Assembly (NCBI GenBank): GCA_003635315.1
Contig: PYJD01000041.1
Span: 1 to 64,000 of the forward strand
Source: Candidatus Poribacteria bacterium
GTDB lineage: Bacteria; Poribacteria; WGA-4E; WGA-3G
DNA length: 64,000 nucleotides
Reading direction: 5' to 3'
Under the pieces are notes generated by a model. The model ran no database searches. It was not told the DNA's origin and was given only the letters and a program-made list of their open reading frames with translations. The stretch's first letter is position 1. Every line of letters begins with the position of its first letter. This document shows, piece by piece, positions 54,688 through 63,074 of this stretch. Position numbers and translations under genes: made by a program.

Positions 54688-54758
54688 AATGATCCATTTT
54701 TAGTAAGTACTTAAGGAAATTACTCTCTAATTTGTCACCCAGATTCTACCTTACATTA

Positions 54759-54787
54759 TTGCATATTCACTATACTTTTGCTATAAT
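54759..54787 (+). promoter_or_regulatory. Promoter of the EF-Tu-like gene
   Basis: TTGCAT (54759-54764), 17-base spacer, TATAAT (54782-54787). It lies inside the longer open frame that begins at 54732, which supports the later ATG 54843 as the start. Confidence 0.55.
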
Positions 54788-54842
54788 AAACATACACTTA
54801 ATTCCTAATCCATCCTCCTTTAACAATTCTATCGGTGTAAAA

Positions 54843-56000
54843 ATGAATAAGAAAAAGACATCCTCTCATCTGTCGCTACCAATTTGTATGCTTGGTGCTG
54901 ATGGACATGGTAAGACTACATTAACAACTGTCATGGAAAGAGTCATAGAGAAAATTGGAACAATACATTCAGATTCCAGTAATGAATTATTTAATCAGTT
55001 GCCAAATCACCACCCGATATGTGAAGGAGTTGGATTTACATATCGGTCTATTGACTATGAAACAAGTGGAAAACACTATACCCAGATTGATTGTGAAACA
55101 CATCAGGATATTGTAAAATTATTGGTCAGTGGTGCCCTGGATATTCAAGGCGCGATATGGGTAGTCGATGCAGATTACGGTGTAACTCAAGAATCTGAAG
55201 AACTCATTCGTATTGCCAATAGTGTTAAAGTGTCCAATATTGTGTCATTCTTAAATATACACAACACCGATGACAATGAGTTGGTCAACATCTGCAAACA
55301 GGAAATGACAGAAATACTCACTGAATGTGGATGGAATGAAAATAACACACCAATATTAGTAGGTGATGCACATAATGCTATAAATTATAAAACCATAAAT
55401 TTAGGATCAGACCAATGGAAACCTATTGTTGATACTATTTCTGCCTTGAATAGTATTATGCCGAATCCAATCAATAAATCAGAACTTCACCTTATGTTCC
55501 CTATTCACAAAATTGTAGAAGAGAATAAAGAGACTGTGACATTTTCTGGGGAATTAATACAAGGACATCTTTCTGTAGGACAGTCCATTGATATTGTTGG
55601 TAAAGGTGATAGGATAAAAACTAAATGTTTAAATATTAAAGACCATGAAATTACAGTTGAATCTGAACCGGACTGGTTATCTGTTGGTCAGGTGGTTTGT
55701 TCTCCTAAGACAATAAAAGCTCATACAGAATTTACTGCAATCGTTTATCTATTAAACCAAGATGAGAGTGGAACCCATATCCCAATTGTTGAAAATGATA
55801 AGCTTGAAATTCATCTATGGGGAATAGATATACATGCACGAGTCCAGCTTCCACCAGGTTTATCAATTATATCTCCAGGTTCAAATTCTGATATTTCTGT
55901 TTCACTTGATCTTCCGCTTGTAATGGAAGTTGGAACAACCTTCGAAATTAAAAAGATGGATATAAGAATCGGTTTAGGTATAGTTACAGAAACTGTATAA
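54843..56000 (+). CDS. EF-Tu-like paralog with degenerate GTPase motifs
   Basis: 385 aa from ATG 54843; EF-Tu is about 395 aa. All three EF-Tu domains align: P-loop G18-A-D-G-H-G-K-T-T-L (Asp21 of EF-Tu is Gly), then H-Y-T-Q-I-D83-C-E-T-H87 where EF-Tu has H-Y-A-H-V-D-C-P-G-H. The domain II stretch V-T-F-S-G-E-L-I-Q-G matches V-V-T-G-R-V-E-R-G, and domain III has G-Q-V-V-C-S-P-K-T-I-K-A-H-T-E-F. However, G3 D-x-P-G is D-C-E-T, G4 N-K-C-D is N138-I-H-N141, and the switch I R-G-I-T-I is E-G-V-G-F. The protein has probably lost normal GTP specificity and acts outside standard elongation. No Shine-Dalgarno is clear. Confidence 0.85.
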   Translation: MNKKKTSSHLSLPICMLGADGHGKTTLTTVMERVIEKIGTIHSDSSNELFNQLPNHHPICEGVGFTYRSIDYETSGKHYTQIDCETHQDIVKLLVSGALDIQGAIWVVDADYGVTQESEELIRIANSVKVSNIVSFLNIHNTDDNELVNICKQEMTEILTECGWNENNTPILVGDAHNAINYKTINLGSDQWKPIVDTISALNSIMPNPINKSELHLMFPIHKIVEENKETVTFSGELIQGHLSVGQSIDIVGKGDRIKTKCLNIKDHEITVESEPDWLSVGQVVCSPKTIKAHTEFTAIVYLLNQDESGTHIPIVENDKLEIHLWGIDIHARVQLPPGLSIISPGSNSDISVSLDLPLVMEVGTTFEIKKMDIRIGLGIVTETV

Positions 56001-56018
56001 GTGGCTTTTTGTTGTATT

Positions 56019-56726
56019 TCAACTCGCAGTCTTTATTGCATCAGAGAGTAATAGGTCTCCAGTATATAGAGCCCGTCCAATAATAGCACCTGATGCACCA
56101 ATATCTTTCAAAGCTTCTAAATCTGAAAGGGATGTGACACCTCCAGATGCAATGACATGTGCAGATGCAGCATCTACTATTTCTGCGGTTGCATCTACAT
56201 TCGGACCTTTCAACATCCCATCACTTTTTATGTCTGTATATACCAATGTCTGAACTACAGATAGTTCTTTAGCAAAATGTATAGCAGACTGTTCAGAAAC
56301 TTCTAACCAACCATCTGTAGCAACCATTCCATCTCTTGCGTCAATACCCACTGCAATTCTTTCATGATATATACTGCAGGCTTTTGTAACAAGTTCAGGT
56401 TGTTTTAAAGCTGCTGTACCCAAAATTGCTCTATCTACACCTAAATCCAATACAATCTTGATCTGTTCCATAGATCTAATACCACCACCAAGTTGGGTTG
56501 GTATTGTTAGTTTAGAGACAATCTCCCCAACAATCTTTAAGTTTGTTGATTCGCCTTTGAATGCACCATCAAGATCTACGAGATGTAGATATTCTGCTCC
56601 TTCCGATTCCCATCTCATTGCCATATCAACTGGATTATGTGAGAAAACTGTTTCTTGTTCCGCAATACCTTGGATAAGATTGACACATTTTCCTCCACGT
56701 AAATCTATTGCTGGTAATATTTGCAC
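56019..56726 (-). CDS. hisA: HisA, ProFAR isomerase
   Basis: 235 aa. The N-terminus I-L-P-A-I-D-L-R-G-G-K-C-V-N-L has the catalytic Asp8. The second catalytic Asp is in Y-T-D-I-K-S-D-G-M. G-G-G-I-R and I-A-S-G-G-V phosphate-binding motifs are present, and I-I-G-R-A-L-Y closes the TIM barrel. It performs the fourth step of histidine synthesis. Unusually, no other his gene is present; it is the last gene of a sugar ABC operon, 12 bases after the permease stop. Confidence 0.95.
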   Translation of the reverse strand: MQILPAIDLRGGKCVNLIQGIAEQETVFSHNPVDMAMRWESEGAEYLHLVDLDGAFKGESTNLKIVGEIVSKLTIPTQLGGGIRSMEQIKIVLDLGVDRAILGTAALKQPELVTKACSIYHERIAVGIDARDGMVATDGWLEVSEQSAIHFAKELSVVQTLVYTDIKSDGMLKGPNVDATAEIVDAASAHVIASGGVTSLSDLEALKDIGASGAIIGRALYTGDLLLSDAIKTAS

Positions 56727-56738
56727 TGACTATCCTTT

Positions 56739-57641
56739 CTATTCCTCACGAAAAATACCGAGTAATTTTAATTGTGCGATTGAGATGATTGCAATAATTA
56801 TAAAAAGCACCCAACCTATCGTTGCAGCATATCCAAGTCGCATAAATTGAAATCCATTCTTATATAAATACATTACAATTGTAGATCCTGCATCTGCAGG
56901 TTCACCACCATTTGTTAGAATAAATGGTAGATCAAAAAGTTGAAATGATCCTATCATTGAAACAACGACGACGAAGGCAATTACTGGACGTAATGAAGGA
57001 AGAGTGACATGAAGAAAGGCTTGCCACCAATTTGCACCATCAACAGCGGCAGCTTCATACAAATCCTGACGTATTCCTTGAAGTCCCGCAATAAAATAGA
57101 TCATGTTAAATCCTGCCCATTGCCATACACCTGTAAGTATCACAGCTGGCATTACATATTTAGCTTCATTTAACCATCCTATCTCTTTACCAAGAAGTAT
57201 ATATTCATTGTTGATTATACCTGCCCGTTGATCATAGATAAGATTAAAGATGATTGCAACAAATACACCTGCCACAAGTACGGGTGTAAAAAATGCCAAA
57301 CGTAATAAGTTCTTACCTTTGACATGTTTTGAATTTAAGATGAGGGCAAGTAATAAGGCAATTGGTAGTTGGAGAGTTAATGTACCCAATGCAAAATATG
57401 TGGTATTCCAGACTGATTTCCAAAAAATAGGATCACTAAATAGATCTATAAAGTTGCTTAAACCAACATATATTTTACTTTGAAATCCACGCATCTCATA
57501 GAAACTCAAAATTAGAGATGAGAGTAGTGGATACCCCATAAATACAATAAATAGTATATAGAATGGAGCAATAAACAGATAGGGAGCAATTTTCTGCTGG
57601 TGGTTCCAAATATTCTTCTGAAAGGTTTTATTGTTTGACAT
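56739..57641 (-). CDS. Carbohydrate ABC transporter permease (MalF/UgpA type)
   Basis: 300 aa with about six membrane helices. The cytoplasmic coupling motif E-A-A-A-V-D-G-A-N-W-W-Q-A-F-L-H-V-T-L-P is intact. It pairs with the solute-binding protein gene 33 bases upstream. The usual second permease (MalG type) is missing from the operon; its partner must be encoded elsewhere. Confidence 0.92.
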   Translation of the reverse strand: MSNNKTFQKNIWNHQQKIAPYLFIAPFYILFIVFMGYPLLSSLILSFYEMRGFQSKIYVGLSNFIDLFSDPIFWKSVWNTTYFALGTLTLQLPIALLLALILNSKHVKGKNLLRLAFFTPVLVAGVFVAIIFNLIYDQRAGIINNEYILLGKEIGWLNEAKYVMPAVILTGVWQWAGFNMIYFIAGLQGIRQDLYEAAAVDGANWWQAFLHVTLPSLRPVIAFVVVVSMIGSFQLFDLPFILTNGGEPADAGSTIVMYLYKNGFQFMRLGYAATIGWVLFIIIAIISIAQLKLLGIFREE

Positions 57642-57674
57642 AAGTGAGTTGAAATTGTAATTTTGAAAGTATTT

Positions 57675-59030
57675 TTATTCTGTTCCCCATCTCGTATGGT
57701 CTTTTGAGATTATTTTCCTAACTGTTGTAGCAAGTTCTGTCAATGCCTTTCTTGGATGCTCATTTTCCGTTACCACTTTAAAGATAGCATCATTCAATAA
57801 ATCTGAAGCTTCCGACCAATATGGATTCTGATAACGTGGTGGAATATCAGGTACGAGATCAATAAACAATTCCCCAATTTTCTGCCCACCTAAGTACTCT
57901 TCAGGTTCATGAAAAACCGGGACATCGAATGCAGATTTTATCGGTGGTATAATCATCGTAGTTTCAAATCTATTTGCCAATCCCTCTCTGTTGAAATATG
58001 TAAATTCAATTAATTCCCAAGCAAGATCAGGATTCTTGCACTGTTTTGTTATACCAATCATTGTTCCGCCTCGGGTCGTTGTACGTCGTCCTCCGTCTTC
58101 CCAAGCCGGCATTGGTATCGCTTTCCACTTCCCAGCCATCTGAGGCACTTGACTTTTTAGTATACCAACATACCAATCTGGTGCCAAAATAGATAGGATC
58201 TTATCATCCTGCATCGCAGCAAAATTACTTGGATGTCCATGCCACGTTCCGTAAACAGGTGTAGCAATTTTATGTTCATTAAAGAGTGAATTATAAAAGG
58301 TTAAAGTTTCAATAGCAAGTTCACTATCTATAATTACATTTCCATTTTCATCAAAAAAACCACCTCCCCTTTGCAGTAAAAAGTTGAAGTAATCGCTCTC
58401 TGTCTTGTTATCCAGAACGATTGCATATTGGTCAATGTTACCGTCTCCATCGGTATCACGAGTTGCCTTTTTGGCAGAAATAATAAATTCATCCCAAGTA
58501 TTTACTTTTGTGAGATCAACTCCTACCGCTTTAAACAGGTCATCTCTATATAAGAGAACTACAGGATGTAAGTCGTGTGGGATTCCGTAAATTTTACCAC
58601 TATAGGACCAAGGTGTAAAACGATTTGGAAATAAATCATCTATCCGACCCTTACTTTCCAGTAATGGACGAAGATCTATAAACCCAATTTCATCTATTGC
58701 CCCTTTCAAAAAACGACCAATAGAGTTTATTTCTACTTCAACAATATCTGGCGCACCAAAATTAGAGAGTAAAGCGGTGAGTAGTTTATCATGCATCGTA
58801 CCACCAAAATTAACCAGATGTACATTTACTTCCGGATATAGTTGATTAAATAATGGAAGTCTTGCTTGATATTCGTCATAATGCGTATTTGCATAAATCC
58901 AGAACTCCAAACTCTCATCTTTCTTCTCTATAGATATGACAAGCAATATTGAAGAGATTACAAACAGAATCAACATTGCAATTGGGGCTTTGCCTATTGG
59001 AAAATTATCACTATCAAATGGTATTGCCAT
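57675..59030 (-). CDS. Extracellular solute-binding protein, sugar ABC type
   Basis: 451 aa. Residues about 16-34 form an N-terminal hydrophobic helix (I-A-M-L-I-L-F-V-I-S-S-I-L) with no lipobox Cys, so it is either cleaved by signal peptidase I or stays anchored. The body is family 1 like (F-W-I-Y-A-N-T-H-Y-D-E-Y, T-D-G-D-G-N-I-D-Q-Y, G-I-T-K-Q-C-K-N-P-D-L-A-W-E). First gene of the operon with the permease and hisA. Confidence 0.9.
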   Translation of the reverse strand: MAIPFDSDNFPIGKAPIAMLILFVISSILLVISIEKKDESLEFWIYANTHYDEYQARLPLFNQLYPEVNVHLVNFGGTMHDKLLTALLSNFGAPDIVEVEINSIGRFLKGAIDEIGFIDLRPLLESKGRIDDLFPNRFTPWSYSGKIYGIPHDLHPVVLLYRDDLFKAVGVDLTKVNTWDEFIISAKKATRDTDGDGNIDQYAIVLDNKTESDYFNFLLQRGGGFFDENGNVIIDSELAIETLTFYNSLFNEHKIATPVYGTWHGHPSNFAAMQDDKILSILAPDWYVGILKSQVPQMAGKWKAIPMPAWEDGGRRTTTRGGTMIGITKQCKNPDLAWELIEFTYFNREGLANRFETTMIIPPIKSAFDVPVFHEPEEYLGGQKIGELFIDLVPDIPPRYQNPYWSEASDLLNDAIFKVVTENEHPRKALTELATTVRKIISKDHTRWGTE

Positions 59031-59121
59031 GGAAATGCTTGGGTTTCTATTGTATCCTATTGAAATGTAGCAATTGTTCTACCACAAGTCTTATATCTCA
59101 ATCAAAAGGGTCAATTTTGTC

Positions 59122-59150
59122 TTGACAATTTGGAATTGACTAATTAAAAT
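59122..59150 (+). promoter_or_regulatory. Promoter of the FmdB gene
   Basis: TTGACA (59122-59127), 17-base spacer, TAAAAT (59145-59150), about 50 bases before the ATG at 59201. Confidence 0.6.
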
Positions 59151-59200
59151 TTATCAAATCAATACCTTTTTATCAATGAATAAATGGAGGAAACATCTAT

Positions 59201-59509
59201 ATGCCAACATATGATTATAGATGCCTTGAATGTGAAACAGAATTTGAGAAGTTTCAAGGCATCACGGAAGATCCAATAGAAGAATGTCCAGAATGTAATG
59301 GAAAAGTCAAAAGACTGATTGGTGCAGGGGCAGGTTTAATCTTCAAGGGATCTGGTTTTTATATCACTGATTATCGTAGTGATGGATATAAAGAATCTGA
59401 AAAAAAGGATACGAATACTTCATCCGATAAAAGTGAGAAAAAGGATAAGAAAGAAAAGAAAACTGATAACAGTAGTGAATCAAAGAAAGATTCGAGCGAC
59501 TCAAAATAA
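59201..59509 (+). CDS. FmdB-family zinc-ribbon protein
   Basis: 102 aa. The FmdB zinc ribbon (C8-x-x-C11 ... C29-x-x-C32) begins M-P-T-Y-D-Y-R-C-L-E-C. A G-S-G-F-Y-x-T-D-Y motif follows near 50. The last 35 residues are low-complexity Lys/Ser/Asp. GGAGG precedes the start. The family is often called a regulator, but its role is not established. Confidence 0.88.
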   Translation: MPTYDYRCLECETEFEKFQGITEDPIEECPECNGKVKRLIGAGAGLIFKGSGFYITDYRSDGYKESEKKDTNTSSDKSEKKDKKEKKTDNSSESKKDSSDSK

Positions 59510-59552
59510 CGGATAGATTCTCTACATCCCATTCGTAATATAGGTTTCAAAA

Positions 59553-60494
59553 TTGCATACTCAACAGGACCATCATCACCATAATCACGGTGAAGAACAC
59601 TCCCATCAACATCATCTTCAAAAGAAATTCAAGATAGCGATCCTTGTTACATTCTGTGTGTTTTTAGGAGAGCTAATAGGAGGTATATGGTCCGGAAGTC
59701 TTGCCCTATTGAGCGATGCTGCACATATGATGTCTGATGTCATCTCATTGCTAATTAGCTGGTTTGCTATATATCTATCTACCCGTCCTGCAACTTCAAT
59801 CCGAACATACGGTTACCATAGAACAGAGGTATTTGCAGCATTTTTAAATGGTGTCACCCTCATAGGTATTTCTATCTGGATTTTTTATGAAGCATATCAT
59901 AGATATACTTCTCCACATGAGATAAAAGTAACCGGAATGTTCATCGTTGCTTGTTTTGGTTTTATCGCAAATTTGGTTATTCTTTGGCAATTACACGGTG
60001 AAAGTCATGGAAACCTAAATGTACGAAGTGCAGTACTCCATGTTATTGGAGATACACTGTCCTCTGTCGCTGTTGTCATCGGAGGTGTCATAATACTTTT
60101 TACCAATTGGACACCTATTGATGCATTATTGAGTATACTAATTGGGGGAATAATACTGTTTAGTGCTATAAATGTAACAAAGGAAGCAGTATATATTCTT
60201 CTTGAGAATTCTCCTCGAAACGCAGATGCCGATACTGTAGCAAAATATCTATGCAATTTGGAACCAGTTAAGGATGTCCATGATTTGCATGTATGGTCAT
60301 TGTGCTCAAACTATAGTGCCCTCAGTGCACATGTGGTCATAAATGAAAACACAATTCTACCATACGATCAAATTCTAAAACAGATCAATACAGAATTGAT
60401 ACAACGTTTTGGGATACACCACACCACTATTCAGCTTGAAAATGTTGCATGTTCACAAGAAACAAATTTATTGTGTAATGCACAACACACCTAA
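59553..60494 (+). CDS. Cation diffusion facilitator (zinc-type) transporter
   Basis: 313 aa, TTG start (no nearer ATG; AGG 9 bases upstream). A His-rich N-terminus (D-H-H-H-H-N-H ... H-S-H-Q-H-H) is followed by six membrane helices. Metal site: L-L-S-D-A-A-H-M-M-S-D (TM2) and H-V-I-G-D (TM5). The cytoplasmic C-terminal domain (V-K-D-V-H-D-L-H-V-W-S-L) is of CzcD type. It likely exports Zn or related ions. Confidence 0.92.
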   Translation: MHTQQDHHHHNHGEEHSHQHHLQKKFKIAILVTFCVFLGELIGGIWSGSLALLSDAAHMMSDVISLLISWFAIYLSTRPATSIRTYGYHRTEVFAAFLNGVTLIGISIWIFYEAYHRYTSPHEIKVTGMFIVACFGFIANLVILWQLHGESHGNLNVRSAVLHVIGDTLSSVAVVIGGVIILFTNWTPIDALLSILIGGIILFSAINVTKEAVYILLENSPRNADADTVAKYLCNLEPVKDVHDLHVWSLCSNYSALSAHVVINENTILPYDQILKQINTELIQRFGIHHTTIQLENVACSQETNLLCNAQHT

Positions 60495-60506
60495 AATCCA
60501 AACTAC

Positions 60507-61082
60507 CTAAATATGTTCTTCCCTTAATCGATGTGCTTTTCTTATTAGTGCGGTGTCTTTTGAAAACTGTTGGGTCGCTTTGATAAGACCATCCACATGC
60601 GAAACCATTTCCTTCTCAATTTGTGTAATCCTTGCTAACAGATAAGGTTGATTACTTTCACGTATCGCTTGTCTGATGATGGACAATAGATACATATAGA
60701 TTGTATCTGCTTCACTTCCCTCAATTGCTATTGCTATTTCAAAACCTTCATCTAAAGATATTCTACCACTATTAACCTTATTCTCATGGGACTGTAACGC
60801 ATTCGTTATTTCTTGGATAGACACATTTGGAAAGGGTGGTAAATCTGTGTTTCCAATCGGGTCATCAGAAAAAATATCCGTATTAAGTCCAAAAGTCTCT
60901 ACACATAATGCACGACCAAAATCAACAAGTATATAGTGTTGCCATTCCTCAGTACTCATTTTCTCCCAAAATCGCGCAATCCGTTCATCAACATCACCCA
61001 ATAATAGCGAAAGTGATGCGTATAATTTCGCTTGTCGCAACTCCAAATCTTTACAAAGTTCAAACAGAGTTTCTAATGTCAA
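60507..61082 (-). CDS. Ferritin-like-domain protein (putative)
   Basis: 191 aa, all-helical by pattern. E-x-x-H is seen as E46-W-Q-H49 in the second helix, with E13 or E15 in the first (D-L-E-L-R-Q). In the third and fourth helices, acidic residues recur (A-I-E-G-S-E-A-D-T and I-E-K-E-M-V-S-H), resembling a rubrerythrin or ferritin-like four-helix bundle, though the last motif is ExxxH rather than ExxH. A diiron function is plausible but not proven. Convergent with the CDF gene. Confidence 0.6.
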   Translation of the reverse strand: MTLETLFELCKDLELRQAKLYASLSLLLGDVDERIARFWEKMSTEEWQHYILVDFGRALCVETFGLNTDIFSDDPIGNTDLPPFPNVSIQEITNALQSHENKVNSGRISLDEGFEIAIAIEGSEADTIYMYLLSIIRQAIRESNQPYLLARITQIEKEMVSHVDGLIKATQQFSKDTALIRKAHRLREEHI

Positions 61083-61136
61083 TTTTTCTCCTTCATAGAA
61101 TCCTTAGTATTTCTTTTCTTACTCTATTAATTTATT

Positions 61137-62174
61137 TTATATTTGTAGTGGTAATGAAATCGTTGTTCCTGACATCATACTGCGAGTTACGGCTTCAGTA
61201 AATTCCATATATTTTACGCCAGTGTCAAAATCGGTGTGTGTAATTACCTCTTCCCCTCGTATAGCGTTTATAAATTCTTCTTCAACTCTCCATGCACCCT
61301 CTTCTTCAGTTGGAATATCAATTTCCATTAAGCTGTTATCAGTTTTTTGTCCACCAAAGAGTTTGTTTTCTGAGAATCGTAATGTCCCATCACTTCCGAA
61401 AATTATTGCCTCAGGTTGTCCTGCTAATCCTGTAACAGAGGATACTTGCATGTGTAATTGAGCGCCGCAAGTGAGTTCTCCAACAACGTCTATATGTTCA
61501 GGTATTCTCACCGATTTTATGTTACCATCTGTATCCATCCGATTTTTTACAAAGGTATTCCCCATTGCCATAATCTTTGTGGCTTCACCAATCCATCGCA
61601 TCAATGCTTCATACCAAATACCCATACTCATTATATTCATGCCACTTAGATCGAAATCTTGCCGCCATTGAATGGGTGATTCTCTATCCAGAAAACTACC
61701 ACCAGCGCGAACTTCAATTGCGAGTAAGTCGCCAACATATCCTTCAACTAAAAGCCGTTTAATAGTATTATCTACACGGAGCGTCATGGGTGATGGTACA
61801 ATCTGTGCGATAAGTTCAGGTTTCTGTCGGGACATCATTCGCATTATGTGCGCCTCGCGAGCATTCATTGCCATTCGTGCTTCACACATAACATGTTTGT
61901 TTGCCATTAAGGCAGCAACTGTTGTCCGACAATGCATATATGGCCATGTGCCAATCACAATTGCATTTGTCTCGTCATCTTTTATGGCATCCTGCCAATT
62001 ATTATATGTTTTTGGAATACCAAACTCATCAGCAACTGCTTGGGATGATTCTTTACTCCTATTGCATACTCCAATAATTTCCACACCATCAATTGCTTGT
62101 AAACCGGGTATGTGGCGCGATTTAGTGTTTCTACCTGCTCCTATGATTCCAACTCTAATGGGTTCTGTTATCAC
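61137..62174 (-). CDS. Gfo/Idh/MocA family protein without the catalytic EKP lysine
   Basis: 345 aa from GTG 62174, chosen for AAGGAG 7 bases upstream; the frame is open back to a TTG at 62213 that overlaps no Shine-Dalgarno. The Rossmann motif G-I-I-G-A-G-R-N is present. At the EKP position the sequence reads C-E-A-R-M-A, so both Lys and Pro are replaced. The family dehydrogenases need that Lys for catalysis and NAD binding, so this is probably a non-canonical enzyme or a binding protein. The C-terminal domain is otherwise normal. Confidence 0.85.
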   Translation of the reverse strand: MITEPIRVGIIGAGRNTKSRHIPGLQAIDGVEIIGVCNRSKESSQAVADEFGIPKTYNNWQDAIKDDETNAIVIGTWPYMHCRTTVAALMANKHVMCEARMAMNAREAHIMRMMSRQKPELIAQIVPSPMTLRVDNTIKRLLVEGYVGDLLAIEVRAGGSFLDRESPIQWRQDFDLSGMNIMSMGIWYEALMRWIGEATKIMAMGNTFVKNRMDTDGNIKSVRIPEHIDVVGELTCGAQLHMQVSSVTGLAGQPEAIIFGSDGTLRFSENKLFGGQKTDNSLMEIDIPTEEEGAWRVEEEFINAIRGEEVITHTDFDTGVKYMEFTEAVTRSMMSGTTISLPLQI

Positions 62175-62357
62175 TCCTGTACTCCTTTTGTGTGTACTAC
62201 TACTTAGATACAATCGTAGCAGATAAGGAGCATCCTGTCAAGAATAGATTGGGTTTTTGTAGATTCATTTCAATATATATAATGTCAGATTGTTAATATC
62301 ATTATTCCACTGAAACATATCATTTGACACTCTAACACCATTACAATTATTATTGAA

Positions 62358-62386
62358 TTGATATATTCAAACTTATGAAGTATACT
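62358..62386 (+). promoter_or_regulatory. Promoter of coaE, suggesting a leaderless transcript
   Basis: TTGATA (62358-62363), 17-base spacer, TATACT (62381-62386). Only 7 bases separate the -10 box from the ATG at 62394, so transcription would start at or next to the ATG. No Shine-Dalgarno is present. Confidence 0.5.
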
Positions 62387-62393
62387 CAATTGT

Positions 62394-63074
62394 ATGAAAT
62401 CCAAATACGATAAAGAAAATGGTATCATTATAGGAATCACTGGTGGAATTGCTTGTGGCAAGACAACTGTCTCAAAATTACTTGCCAAGAAAGGAGCAAT
62501 ACCTATCAATGCTGATGAGATTGGACATCAACTTTTATTAGCTGATAGTCCTGTTTTAGATCAGCTTACTGATACCTTTGGGTTTGAAATTCTTGAGGAG
62601 TCTGGAGATGTTAGTAGAGAGAAATTGGGATCCATTGTTTTTAAGGATGATAAAGCACGTAAGAAATTAAATAACATACTTCATCCAATAATAATTGAAA
62701 GATCACGTACAGAAGCAAGAAAACTGGTTTCTAATAATCCAGAATGCGTGGTTTTATTGGATGCACCACTACTGATTGAAGCTGGTGCATACGATTCTGT
62801 TGATCTAATTATCGTTGTATATGCTTCACAGGAAATACAATTAGAGAGAATCATTGGGAGAAGTCATTTATTAGATAAACCTTTTAATCGAGAAGAAGCA
62901 CAAGCCAGGATTGATTCACAAATGCCTGTGTCAGAAAAACTTAAATATGCTGATATTGTGATAGAGAATGAAGGAAATCTAACTGAACTTAAGGATCAGG
63001 TTGATGATCTGTGGGAGCAGATACAGACAAGTCTAAAGAATCCTGCAGGAGTAGATTCACTGCGTTTGCTTTGA
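62394..63074 (+). CDS. coaE: Dephospho-CoA kinase CoaE
   Basis: 226 aa. The P-loop is I-T-G-G-I-A-C-G-K-T-T-V (about 13-24), followed by I-N-A-D-E-I-G-H (the conserved D-A-D-x-x-x/H segment) and the lid region L-E-R-I-I-G-R. It phosphorylates dephospho-CoA in the last step of CoA synthesis. The 3-prime end overlaps the convergent modC end by 86 bases. Confidence 0.94.
   Translation: MKSKYDKENGIIIGITGGIACGKTTVSKLLAKKGAIPINADEIGHQLLLADSPVLDQLTDTFGFEILEESGDVSREKLGSIVFKDDKARKKLNNILHPIIIERSRTEARKLVSNNPECVVLLDAPLLIEAGAYDSVDLIIVVYASQEIQLERIIGRSHLLDKPFNREEAQARIDSQMPVSEKLKYADIVIENEGNLTELKDQVDDLWEQIQTSLKNPAGVDSLRLL

Noticed and set aside
54732-54842. 37-residue N-terminal extension of the EF-Tu-like protein
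   Set aside because: It spans a good promoter (54759-54787) and has no match to EF-Tu, whose start aligns at ATG 54843.
61672-62226. 184-aa plus-strand frame
   Set aside because: Antisense shadow of the Gfo/Idh/MocA gene.
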